The notes beneath the pieces are model-generated. The model was given only the letters and a program-made list of their open reading frames with translations. It was not told the DNA's origin and did not search any database. From positions 1-6,551 of the forward strand of contig DEIT01000142.1 of assembly GCA_002352635.1 (NCBI GenBank): a stretch of 6,551 nucleotides of DNA. Direction: 5' to 3'. The DNA is from Hyphomicrobiaceae bacterium UBA2767. Its GTDB lineage: Bacteria; Pseudomonadota; Alphaproteobacteria; Rhizobiales; Methyloligellaceae. Position numbers and translations under genes: made by a program. Shown one piece after another: positions 1-6,504 of the stretch (its first letter is position 1; the number at the start of each line of letters is the position of its first letter).

Positions 1-1
1 G

Positions 2-1204
2 GGCGCAGCAAAAACGTGGGAAATCGAAGCGGGCGGCGGGCATCTTGAAGAGGTGCTCTCTCTCGCGGCACCGGGAGACCACCTCGAGTTGCGCTCAGGC
101 GTGCATCTCGGACCGGTCACCATCGGCACATCTGTTTCTGTAGTCGGCGAGCCCGGCGCCGTCATCGACGGCGGTGGCAATGGCCGCGTCGTCACCGTGG
201 ATGCGCCCGATGTTACGGTTCGGGGTCTCGAGATCAGGAATTCCGGTGGCCTCCTTGAAACTGAGGACAGTGGTATTTTCGTAACGCAGAAGGGAGACCG
301 GGCTCATATTGAAGGCAACAGGTTGATTGGCAACCTCATCGGCATCTATCTCAAGGGACCGGACAGCGCGCGCGTTAGCGGAAACCGGGTTCGCGGCCGC
401 CAGGACCTGCGTCTCAACGAGCGAGGCAATGGCATTCACCTCTGGAACACACCGGGTTCAATTGTCGAGGACAACGAGGTTTTGGGAGGCCGGGATGGAA
501 TTTTCGTAACCACCAGCAAACGAAACATCTTCCGCCGCAACCTGTTTCGCAACGTCCGCTTTGGCGTCCACTACATGTACACGAATGACAGCGAGGTCAG
601 CTCAAACCGCTCGCAAGGCAACCATCTCGGTTACGCCATCATGTATTCTTCGCGTATCCGTGTGATCGGTAACCGGTCCGAAGGCGACCGCGATCACGGT
701 ATTCTCCTGAACTACACCAACAGGTCGCAGTTCACCGGTAACAGCGTTACAGGCGGGGCGAAGAAATGCGTCTTCATCTACAACGCCAACCGAAACAGCT
801 TTCGCGACAACCGTTTCGAAGGGTGTGGCATCGGCATCCATTTCACCGCCGGGTCGGAGCGCAATGCCATTTCCGGCAACGCGATTGTGGCGAACCGCAC
901 GCAGGTCAAATATGTGGGCTCCCGCCACGTCGAGTGGTCGGACAAAGGCCGCGGCAATTACTGGAGCGACAATTTGAGCTTCGACCTCAATGGCGATGGC
1001 CGCGCCGATCAGCCCTACAAACCGAATGATCTCGTCGACCAGCTGGTCTGGCGGCACCCATCGGCAAAACTCCTGCTGACCAGCCCCGCGGTGCAGCTGC
1101 TGCGCTGGGCGCAATCGGCGCTTCCGGCACTGTTTCCCGGCGGCGTGACCGACAGCGCTCCCCTCATGCTCCCCCCGGAGTCGCCAGCCGATGGGGTGAA
1201 GTAA
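2..1204 (+). CDS. nosD: NosD, periplasmic copper-centre maturation protein of N2O reductase (5' partial)
   Basis: NosD is a periplasmic right-handed beta-helix protein. It works with the NosFY ABC transporter and NosL to assemble the copper sites of nitrous oxide reductase NosZ. A GTG at 53 could be mistaken for the start, but the frame is open to the left edge (codons from base 2). The protein then begins mid-strand in the first beta-helix region, so the true start and signal peptide lie outside the window. About 400 residues are visible, close to a full mature NosD. Repeated turns of the CASH/NosD type are plain, each with a GN or DN step (for example GNRLIGNLIGIYL, EDNEVLGGRDGIFV, RDNRFEGCGIGIHF). 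Family hallmarks are GVHYMYTND, then GNYWSDNLSFDLNGDGRADQ near the C-terminus, and the tail PGGVTDSAPLM. nosF follows after one base. Identification is secure from the motifs and the gene order; only the 5' end is unknown. Confidence 0.96.
   Translation, partial: GAAKTWEIEAGGGHLEEVLSLAAPGDHLELRSGVHLGPVTIGTSVSVVGEPGAVIDGGGNGRVVTVDAPDVTVRGLEIRNSGGLLETEDSGIFVTQKGDRAHIEGNRLIGNLIGIYLKGPDSARVSGNRVRGRQDLRLNERGNGIHLWNTPGSIVEDNEVLGGRDGIFVTTSKRNIFRRNLFRNVRFGVHYMYTNDSEVSSNRSQGNHLGYAIMYSSRIRVIGNRSEGDRDHGILLNYTNRSQFTGNSVTGGAKKCVFIYNANRNSFRDNRFEGCGIGIHFTAGSERNAISGNAIVANRTQVKYVGSRHVEWSDKGRGNYWSDNLSFDLNGDGRADQPYKPNDLVDQLVWRHPSAKLLLTSPAVQLLRWAQSALPALFPGGVTDSAPLMLPPESPADGVK
1193..1199 (+). promoter_or_regulatory. 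Shine-Dalgarno sequence for nosF inside the end of nosD
   Basis: GGGGTGA lies 6 bases before the ATG at 1206, within the last codons of nosD. It favours that start over the in-frame ATG at 1245, which has no comparable purine run at a proper distance. Confidence 0.55.
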
Positions 1205-1205
1205 C

Positions 1206-2195
1206 ATGGCGGCAGATCGCAGAATTGGAGCCACCTCGCGGAACATGCATCCCGGTCCGATACCTCCGGAGCGGAAGGGGCTCGGTATCCGGCTGGATCA
1301 ACTCTCCAAGGCCTATGGCCGCGAGCAGGTGCTGAGGCAGATCAGCCTTGTTGCGCAACCCGGAGAATGCGTAGCGCTTCTCGGTCCGAACGGTGCCGGC
1401 AAGACCACGTTGTTCAAGTTAATGCTGGGACTTGTACCACCTGACAGCGGCTGCATTGAGATCGATGGAATAAACCCCGCCGGACGCGCATTCCGCCCTT
1501 TGCGTTCAGAAATCGGTTTTTTGCCGGAAAACGTGTCGTTTCATGACGCCATGACGGGACAGGAAGTGCTGAGGTTTTACGCACGCCTCAAGGGCATCTC
1601 AGCCACGGCGTGTGCTGAGCTGCTGGACCGGGTTGGACTTGCTGCTGCCGCGTCAAGGCGTGTGACAACCTACTCAAAAGGGATGCGTCAGCGTCTCGGT
1701 CTGGCGCAAGCCCTTCTCGGAAATCCGCGACTACTCATCCTGGACGAACCAACGACGGGCCTCGACGCAGCGTTGCGCAAGACATTCTTTGACATCTTGC
1801 GCAACTTCAAAGAAGAGGGCGTGACGATAGTCATCTCCTCGCACGCGCTGAACGAGATCGAGGCACGCGCCGACCGCTACGCCATCCTGCAAGGGGGGAG
1901 ACTCACGGCCATCGGCAGCCTGAGCGCCCTGCAGCAGGAAAGCGGGCTGCCCGTGCGCATTCGCCTGCAGATACCGCGCGGCGAAACAAACGCCTTGCAC
2001 AAGGTCGTCGGTGATCGGGGTGCGCCAACGCCATCAACGGATGGACATGTCACACTTACCTGTCTGGCCGACCAGAAAGTCGGACTGATCCGCGACATAC
2101 TGGCTTCGGATATCCAAGTTGCAGATATTGAGGTTCGCTCGTCCAGCCTTGAAGACGTTTACGCGCATTTTGCAAGCAAGGGTTTGGGCAAATGA
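1206..2195 (+). CDS. nosF: NosF, ABC transporter ATPase for NosZ copper-site assembly
   Basis: This is the cytoplasmic ATPase subunit that powers the NosDFY complex. The 329 residues show a complete ABC domain: Walker A GPNGAGKT (about 60-67); a Q-loop region GFLPEN (104-109), with Glu rather than Gln as I recall for NosF proteins; the signature YSKGMRQRLGLAQAL (156-170) in the degenerate form common in ABC-2 exporters; Walker B LLILDEP (176-182) with D-loop TTGLDA; and H-loop His213 in SSHALNEIE. A C-terminal accessory domain of about 100 residues follows. The protein is somewhat longer than the usual roughly 305 residues because about 27 Pro/Arg-rich residues precede the ABC fold. The ATG at 1206 has the better ribosome site, but 1245 remains possible. 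The gene starts one base after nosD, and its stop overlaps the nosY start (ATGA). A generic ABC ATPase is ruled out by context. Confidence 0.95.
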   Translation: MAADRRIGATSRNMHPGPIPPERKGLGIRLDQLSKAYGREQVLRQISLVAQPGECVALLGPNGAGKTTLFKLMLGLVPPDSGCIEIDGINPAGRAFRPLRSEIGFLPENVSFHDAMTGQEVLRFYARLKGISATACAELLDRVGLAAAASRRVTTYSKGMRQRLGLAQALLGNPRLLILDEPTTGLDAALRKTFFDILRNFKEEGVTIVISSHALNEIEARADRYAILQGGRLTAIGSLSALQQESGLPVRIRLQIPRGETNALHKVVGDRGAPTPSTDGHVTLTCLADQKVGLIRDILASDIQVADIEVRSSSLEDVYAHFASKGLGK

Positions 2196-3013
2196 GCGTG
2201 ATCCTCACACTCGCGCTAAAAGAATTTCGCGACGGGATGCGAAACCGCTGGGTCGCAGCGGCAATCGTTTTGCTAGCGGGACTTACCCTGGCTGTTGCTC
2301 TTCTCGGGTCGGCACCCGTCGGCACGACCAAAGCAACACCTCTCAGCGTTATCGTTGCCAGCCTGTCCAGCCTGTCCGTTTATCTCGTACCACTTATCGC
2401 ACTCATGCTGTCCTATAGTGCGATCGTCGGAGAGGCTGAGCGCGGCACCCTGCTTCTCCTGCTGTCGTATCCCGTCAGTCGCTGGCAGGTGATCGTCGGC
2501 AAGTTCGCCGGTCACCTCGCAATCCTCTCGGTGGCGATCACCCTGGGTTACGGCGTTGCAGCCGGTGTTGCGGCCTACCCCGCCTTTTCATCGGCCGACA
2601 TCCGCGCATTATTTTTGCTGATCGGCAGCTCGATCCTTCTCGGTGCGGTGTTTTTGGCGCTCGGCTATCTCCTGAGCGCGATAGCGCGCGAACAGGCGAC
2701 CGCCGCCGGCGCGGCTGTAGCCCTGTGGCTGGCGATGGTCCTCCTGTACGACCTGGCACTCGTCGGAGTTCTGCTGGCCGACTCCGGTCACTTCATCAGC
2801 GAGCAACTGTTCGCTGCGTTGCTGATTGTGAACCCCGCCGATGCATTTCGTATTTTCAACCTGAGCCAACTGGGCGTCGGCGCCGTTGCCGGTCTGGGCG
2901 GTCTTGGTACAACCGCATCCGTACCGCCTTCAGTCGCCCTGGGGTCAATGACGTTATGGGTGCTGGGAAGCGGCCTTTTAGCGTTAAACCGTTTTGGTGC
3001 GAGGCAGCCATGA
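2192..3013 (+). CDS. nosY: NosY, ABC-2 type membrane permease of the NosDFY complex
   Basis: This is the inner-membrane partner of NosF and carries NosD on its periplasmic side. The 273-residue protein opens with the amphipathic segment LALKEFRDGMRNRW typical of ABC-2 permeases. Six hydrophobic stretches follow, at roughly residues 19-42, 50-73, 106-128, 139-165, 170-195 and 246-265. Between the second and third is the conserved cytosolic stretch GEAERGTLLLLLSYPVSRW, the coupling-helix region of this family. The length matches NosY. The start codon overlaps the nosF stop as ATGA (2192-2195) and the stop overlaps the nosL start in the same way (3010-3013), which points to translational coupling and equal production of the complex subunits. 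Identity rests on fold pattern plus gene order. Confidence 0.95.
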   Translation: MSVILTLALKEFRDGMRNRWVAAAIVLLAGLTLAVALLGSAPVGTTKATPLSVIVASLSSLSVYLVPLIALMLSYSAIVGEAERGTLLLLLSYPVSRWQVIVGKFAGHLAILSVAITLGYGVAAGVAAYPAFSSADIRALFLLIGSSILLGAVFLALGYLLSAIAREQATAAGAAVALWLAMVLLYDLALVGVLLADSGHFISEQLFAALLIVNPADAFRIFNLSQLGVGAVAGLGGLGTTASVPPSVALGSMTLWVLGSGLLALNRFGARQP

Positions 3014-3582
3014 ACCGAACCGCGTTGATGTTTTTTGTTTGCGGCGTATTGCTGCTCGCGCTGACAGGGTGTTTGGAGGAAACAACGGTTGAGCTGCCGC
3101 AACCGCGGGAGCTGACGCGTGATGCCGTCGGGCATTACTGCGGAATGATCGTGGAGGATCATCCTGGACCCAAGGCACAAGTTTTCGTTGCGGGCCGCGA
3201 TACGCCGATCTGGTTCTCTTCGGTGCGTGACGCCTTCGCCTTCACAAAGCTTCCCGGCGAGGTGAAGAATATCCGTGCAATCTACGTCAACGACATGGGC
3301 AAGGCGACCAACTGGAACGCGCCAGAGACAGGCACTTGGATCGATGCCCGCAAGGCACACTTTGTGCTGAACAGTGACCGCAGAGGCGGAATGGGCGCCA
3401 AAGAAACGGTTCCGTTTTCCAACAGCGAGGCCGCAGCTGGCTTCATTGCCAAACATGGTGGGAATACCGTCGATTTTTCCGAGGTACCCGCCGACTACGT
3501 GCTCGGCGACGACAATCCACAATCCGGCGCCGACGCGCATGAGGGCCATCATGGCTTGAAGAAGCGGGACGGAGAGAGTTGA
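3010..3582 (+). CDS. nosL: NosL, copper chaperone lipoprotein for N2O reductase
   Basis: NosL is a periplasmic lipoprotein that binds Cu(I) and delivers it to the NosDFY assembly machine. The ATG at 3010 gives 190 residues. A short hydrophobic signal (about 6-20) ends in the lipobox LTGC, so Cys21 is the predicted acylation site. The family copper motif HYCGM is at 42-46, with Cys44 and Met46, and the conserved DHPGPKAQVF follows. A second conserved block comprises the INTERIOR IWFSSVRDAFAF stretch (67-78), IYVNDMG (91-97) and NSDRRGGMGAKETVPF (121-136), which includes Met128. The tail after residue 165 is polar, with clustered histidines (DAHEGHHG, 175-182). The frame is open upstream to 2725, but that part lies within nosY and lacks a signal peptide, so I use 3010, which has GAGG five bases upstream. 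The stop overlaps the nosX ATG as TGATG. Confidence 0.96.
   Translation: MNRTALMFFVCGVLLLALTGCLEETTVELPQPRELTRDAVGHYCGMIVEDHPGPKAQVFVAGRDTPIWFSSVRDAFAFTKLPGEVKNIRAIYVNDMGKATNWNAPETGTWIDARKAHFVLNSDRRGGMGAKETVPFSNSEAAAGFIAKHGGNTVDFSEVPADYVLGDDNPQSGADAHEGHHGLKKRDGES
3571..3578 (+). promoter_or_regulatory. Shine-Dalgarno sequence for nosX at the end of nosL
   Basis: The purine run GGAGAGAG ends 3 bases before the ATG at 3582, placing its GGAG core 7 bases away. This supports 3582 rather than the in-frame TTG directly before it (3579). Confidence 0.6.
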
Positions 3583-4598
3583 TGCGAAGCGCATTACCGA
3601 TCACACGCCGGCGCGCACTACAGATCACAGCCGCAGTCTGCGGCTCGCTCCTGCTGCCACTCCCGGCAGCAGCAAGATTGGAAGATCTGATCCTCGTGAA
3701 GTGGCGTGGAATCGCGCTTGGAGCACGGGCGGAAATCAACCTCTATGCCGACGACGAGCGGGCCGCCCGCGAGACTGTGCGCCGTGCCGTCTTGGAAATC
3801 CGACGTCTTGAAGCGATTTTCAGCCTCTACATGCCGGACTCCGCTATCTCGCTACTCAACCGGGACGGATCACTTTCCCATCCGCCACTCGACCTTCTTA
3901 ATCTCATCAGCACCGCAAAGGCGGTCGGCACGTCGACATCCGGAGCGTTCGACATGACGATCCAGCCGCTCTGGACGCTCTACGCCCGGCATTTTGCCCG
4001 CAATCCCGGGTCAAGTGCCGGACCCGATACGCGGGATCTGGACCGCGCGGTTGGGCTTGTCGACTACCAGGCGGTGAATCTGGCTGAGCATCACATTGCC
4101 TTTGAGGAACCTGGCATGGCGATCAGCCTCAACGGGATTGCGCAAGGGTTCATCACTGACCGCATAGCGGACCTCTTGCGACGGAATGGCTTTGACAACC
4201 TGCTCGTCAATGCTGGCGAGATTCGTGGTGTCGGCACCCACCCGTCGGGGCGACCCTGGACGGTCGGGATTGCAGCCGCGGCCAACAATGCCGCACCGAG
4301 CCGCACGCTGGAAATCATCGATCAAGCGACTGCGACATCCGCTCCCTTGGGTACGCCCCTCAATCTGTCGGGAACAGCGCACCACCTGTTCGATCCGCGC
4401 ACCGGCGCGTGCGCAAATCACCATCAAAGCATCACCGTCACCGCCGCGACTGCTACACTGGCAGACGCGTATTCGACCGCTTTTTCTGCAATGACATGGC
4501 CTGATGTATGTGCGGTCGGGCAAGACATTCCTGGTCTGCAGGTGGATTCGCTTGACGCGGATGGCACCTGGCGCACCCTGCAGACCAAACGCTCCTGA
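3582..4598 (+). CDS. nosX: NosX-type periplasmic FAD:protein FMN transferase (ApbE family)
   Basis: ApbE-family enzymes transfer FMN from FAD to a Thr side chain of a partner. NosX does this for NosR, the membrane flavoprotein supporting electron flow to NosZ. The 338-residue product begins with a Tat-like signal: TRRRALQ (8-14), a hydrophobic core, and a likely cut after PLPAAA (about 31). ApbE landmarks follow in order: FSLYMPDSAISLLN (80-93), GAFDMTIQPL (121-130), ISLNGIAQGFITD (181-193, where many ApbE proteins have GGIAKG), LVNAGEIRGVG (208-218), HHLFDPRTG (267-275), and VTAATATLADAYSTAF (286-301), with Asp295 and Thr299 at the usual metal-site positions. Fused TGATG with nosL places it as the last gene of the nos operon, which favours NosX over a general ApbE. 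It ends 94 bases before the opposing nitroreductase gene. Confidence 0.92.
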   Translation: MRSALPITRRRALQITAAVCGSLLLPLPAAARLEDLILVKWRGIALGARAEINLYADDERAARETVRRAVLEIRRLEAIFSLYMPDSAISLLNRDGSLSHPPLDLLNLISTAKAVGTSTSGAFDMTIQPLWTLYARHFARNPGSSAGPDTRDLDRAVGLVDYQAVNLAEHHIAFEEPGMAISLNGIAQGFITDRIADLLRRNGFDNLLVNAGEIRGVGTHPSGRPWTVGIAAAANNAAPSRTLEIIDQATATSAPLGTPLNLSGTAHHLFDPRTGACANHHQSITVTAATATLADAYSTAFSAMTWPDVCAVGQDIPGLQVDSLDADGTWRTLQTKRS

Positions 4599-4692
4599 GC
4601 CAGCTCGGTTCAGCCAACATTGGCGAGCAAACCTTTGTGGGCAAGGCTCGGACGGCCTGCAGAGAGGCGACGCTAACAGCCAGGCACCACTA
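4599..4692. other. Intergenic gap between convergent nos and nap operons
   Basis: This gap lies between the facing stop codons of nosX and the nitroreductase gene. It holds a small inverted repeat GCCAACATTGGC (4613-4624; four pairs around ACAT), and GCTCG (4603-4607) can pair with CGAGC (4624-4628) as an alternative. Another four-pair hairpin GCCT/AGGC sits further right. None is followed by a T-run on either strand, so I cannot call an intrinsic terminator. Confidence 0.4.
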
Positions 4693-5334
4693 TCATCCGT
4701 CCCAACTCGACAGATGCTCTAGAGGAGAAGGCCGCCTTGCTGGTTTCGCGGAACGTGTGGCACTACCGATACAAACGAATCCCACCAGCTCTTCCGCGGC
4801 CGCCAGGCCCAGGGCAGAGCATAGGTCGCGATCGCGCGTCTTTGCGCCGCTGACGATCCGCGTGCCGTACCCCAATGCATGCGCGACGAGCAGGATATTC
4901 TGAATTGCGGCGCCTACAGAGATCAGTTGTTCGCGTTCGGGAATGTCGCAGCCGCGGTTGATCCGCGCGATGGCCGCCAGGAGCACGGGTGCGCGTGCCG
5001 CACGGTCACGCTCGCGCTCGAGCTCGGCCTCCGTGCAGTCTGGATTTTTCCTCCGCTGCGCCTCGGCAAACAGTTCACCCAAGGCATCGCGCCCCGAATT
5101 TGCAATCCGGATAAAACGCCAGGGTCGAAGGCGACCGTGGTCGGGTGCGGATACCGCCGCGCGGATCATCATCTCGATTTCGACCTCATCCGGTCCGGGC
5201 GGTGCCAGCAGCTTCGGCGAAATGGAATGTCTTGAGCAAATCCACGCTGCGGTTTCGGTGCCATCCCCTACTTGCTCGAGAGGCAGGCGTGCATGTGCAG
5301 GGTGAACCGCGCCACGTTCGGCTTTGCGAACCAT
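4693..5334 (-). CDS. YdjA-like FMN-dependent nitroreductase-family protein, last gene of the nap operon
   Basis: This is a predicted cytoplasmic FMN-dependent NAD(P)H oxidoreductase; its substrate is unknown. The 213-residue protein has the nitroreductase fold signature close to E. coli YdjA. RHSIS (35-39) matches the usual FMN-phosphate RRS motif. APDHGRLRPWRF (63-74) is the diagnostic YdjA-type block. EREQLISVGAAIQNILLVAHALGYG in the second half corresponds to the core helix, and EELVGFVCIGSA to the last strand. It is about 30 residues longer than YdjA (183). The extra N-terminal part (1-26) lacks a clear signal peptide, and the next in-frame Met (55) is too late. The ATG at 5334 has a perfect AGGAGG. 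After GYG the sequence lacks the W..G segment seen in YdjA, so substrate handling may differ. It starts 9 bases after napC, so it is probably co-transcribed. The family is clear; the function in nitrate respiration is only an inference. Confidence 0.88.
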   Translation of the reverse strand: MVRKAERGAVHPAHARLPLEQVGDGTETAAWICSRHSISPKLLAPPGPDEVEIEMMIRAAVSAPDHGRLRPWRFIRIANSGRDALGELFAEAQRRKNPDCTEAELERERDRAARAPVLLAAIARINRGCDIPEREQLISVGAAIQNILLVAHALGYGTRIVSGAKTRDRDLCSALGLAAAEELVGFVCIGSATRSAKPARRPSPLEHLSSWDG

Positions 5335-5339
5335 GGCCG

Positions 5340-5345
5340 CCTCCT
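5340..5345 (-). promoter_or_regulatory. Consensus Shine-Dalgarno for the nitroreductase gene, overlapping the napC stop
   Basis: On the minus strand TAGGAGG merges the last two bases of the napC TAG stop with AGGAGG, five bases before ATG 5334. This fixes the nitroreductase start and suggests that ribosomes finishing napC can reinitiate. Confidence 0.8.
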
Positions 5346-6039
5346 AGCGCGGGTCTTTCTTCAGGTAGGCCTGCATGGCCTTGGCCGTGACCGCTAACGA
5401 TGATGCCTTTTCAGGCGCGAGTTCGGTTTTCTTCTGCTTGTCGAACGCACCCTTGGGCAGCTTGTGGGCTACGCCCTTGTGGCAATCGATGCAGGTCTTG
5501 TTATCGTCGAAACCTTCCTCGTGCCGGTCAGCGCTGCGCGTCTCCTGCTTCTCGAAGTCCATGGACTCAAAGTCGTGACAGTTCCGGCATTCGCGCGAGT
5601 CGGTTGCTTTCATGGATGCCCAGACGTGCTTTGCCAGTTCCAGCCGCTTGGCCTCGAATTTCTCTCGGGTATCAATCGAACCGAGGAAATGGTGATAGAG
5701 CTCGTTGGTCGCGCGGATCTTGCGGATGACCTTGTGGATCCACTCTTTCGGAACATGGCAGTCCGCACACACCGCGCGCACACCCGTCCTGTTGTTGTAG
5801 TGAATGGTCTCCGTGTACTCCTCATACACATTGTCCCGCATCTCATGGCAGGAGATGCAGAATGACTCCGTATTGGTCAGCTCCATCGCCCAGTTGAAGC
5901 CGCCCCAGAAGAGCACGCCGACGAACACGCCGACCACGAGCAGGCCGCCGGACGAGTAGCGCACGCTCGGGCTCGCGAGCGCGCGCCATATGCGGCGGAA
6001 AAATCTGGGTTTCTTAGTTTCCTCTGGCGCTTTCGCCAT
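5344..6039 (-). CDS. napC: NapC, tetraheme membrane-anchored quinol dehydrogenase for periplasmic nitrate reductase
   Basis: NapC oxidises quinol in the inner membrane and passes electrons to the NapAB nitrate reductase. The 231-residue protein has a short basic cytoplasmic N-terminus, one membrane anchor (about 31-50) and a periplasmic domain with four CXXCH heme c sites: CISCH (61-65), CADCH (91-95), CRNCH (151-155) and CIDCH (183-187). NapC/NirT-family features include [22 protein letters not shown], the [16 protein letters not shown] stretch (107-122), and the HKGVAHKLP run after the last heme, with His192 as a likely heme ligand. The length fits NapC (about 200-240) better than NirT variants, and napB lies directly upstream (33-bp gap). 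The start at 6039 has only a weak GGGGG upstream. The C-terminal tail after 195 is charged and not conserved in my recollection. A generic NirT-type donor is the only alternative. Confidence 0.95.
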   Translation of the reverse strand: MAKAPEETKKPRFFRRIWRALASPSVRYSSGGLLVVGVFVGVLFWGGFNWAMELTNTESFCISCHEMRDNVYEEYTETIHYNNRTGVRAVCADCHVPKEWIHKVIRKIRATNELYHHFLGSIDTREKFEAKRLELAKHVWASMKATDSRECRNCHDFESMDFEKQETRSADRHEEGFDDNKTCIDCHKGVAHKLPKGAFDKQKKTELAPEKASSLAVTAKAMQAYLKKDPR

Positions 6040-6072
6040 GGATTTTACCCCCGTTATCTTGGCTTCACCGGC

Positions 6073-6504
6073 CTATTTCGACTTGAAGGTGTTCTCGACG
6101 ATCGGATTGGCGTCGAGCTGCGGCACATGGCACTGGCTGCAGAAGTAACGCCGCATGTTCAGCGTCTCCATCTTGGTACCGTCGGCGGCCAGGAAGTGGC
6201 TGTCGCCCACCAGCGGCGCTGACTCCTGTTTGTAGGTGTCCGGCCCGTGGCAGCGCATGCAGGTGTTCACCTGGATGGTGATCTGTTCCTTGTCGATCTT
6301 GTGCGGAATGAGCGGCGGCTGCAGTTTCCAGTCGCGCTTGAAGCCCTGATCGTCGATCACCTGTCGGCGCCGGTCCGGCGCGGTCGCCTTGGCATCAAGT
6401 GGATTTTCCCCGCGCAGCGACAGCACGTCGGCAACGCCGGGAACGCTCCAGGTCAAACCGCCAAGTGTCATGGCGGCTGCCAGTATCAGCATCTTTCTCA
6501 TCAT
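6073..6504 (-). CDS. napB: NapB, diheme cytochrome c subunit of periplasmic nitrate reductase
   Basis: NapB is the small periplasmic subunit that relays electrons from NapC to the molybdenum subunit NapA. The 142-143 residue precursor has a Sec signal peptide with a likely cut after PGVA (about residue 25). The mature domain contains LRGENPLDA and then QPPLIPHKID, whose His68 is a probable heme ligand. Heme site CMRCH (82-86) is preceded by the conserved Asn-Thr. SHF contains His103, a probable second heme ligand, and RRYFCSQCHVPQLDANPIVENTF (118-140) carries the second heme site CSQCH (122-126). Two adjacent ATGs (6504 and 6501) compete; AAGGAGGG is 2 bases from the first when counted from GGAGG and 5 from the second, so 6501 may be the true start. 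napC follows after 33 bases. Confidence 0.96.
   Translation of the reverse strand: MMRKMLILAAAMTLGGLTWSVPGVADVLSLRGENPLDAKATAPDRRRQVIDDQGFKRDWKLQPPLIPHKIDKEQITIQVNTCMRCHGPDTYKQESAPLVGDSHFLAADGTKMETLNMRRYFCSQCHVPQLDANPIVENTFKSK

Noticed and set aside
53..55. GTG as the start of nosD
   Set aside because: The frame continues open to base 2 with plausible NosD sequence, and a start at 53 would leave a periplasmic protein with no signal peptide.
602..1246. 214-codon open frame on the minus strand opposite nosD
   Set aside because: It is fully antisense to clear NosD beta-helix sequence, with no domain and no ribosome site noted.
2725..3009. Upstream extension of the nosL frame
   Set aside because: It overlaps nosY, reads as Arg/Pro-rich shadow sequence, and would bury the lipoprotein signal peptide that starts at 3010.
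2788..3594. 268-codon open frame on the minus strand opposite nosY/nosL
   Set aside because: It lies antisense to two well-recognised genes, shows no recognisable domain and has low-complexity Arg-rich ends. It is explained by codon bias of GC-rich coding DNA.
4011..4523. 170-codon minus-strand frame opposite nosX
   Set aside because: It is antisense to conserved ApbE motifs and has no recognisable product.
4613..4624. GCCAACATTGGC inverted repeat as an intrinsic terminator
   Set aside because: The stem has only four pairs with a usable loop, and no T-run follows on either strand.
5464..5865. 133-codon plus-strand frame opposite napC
   Set aside because: It lies wholly across the four-heme region of napC. 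Its hydrophobic look is a by-product of the opposite strand.
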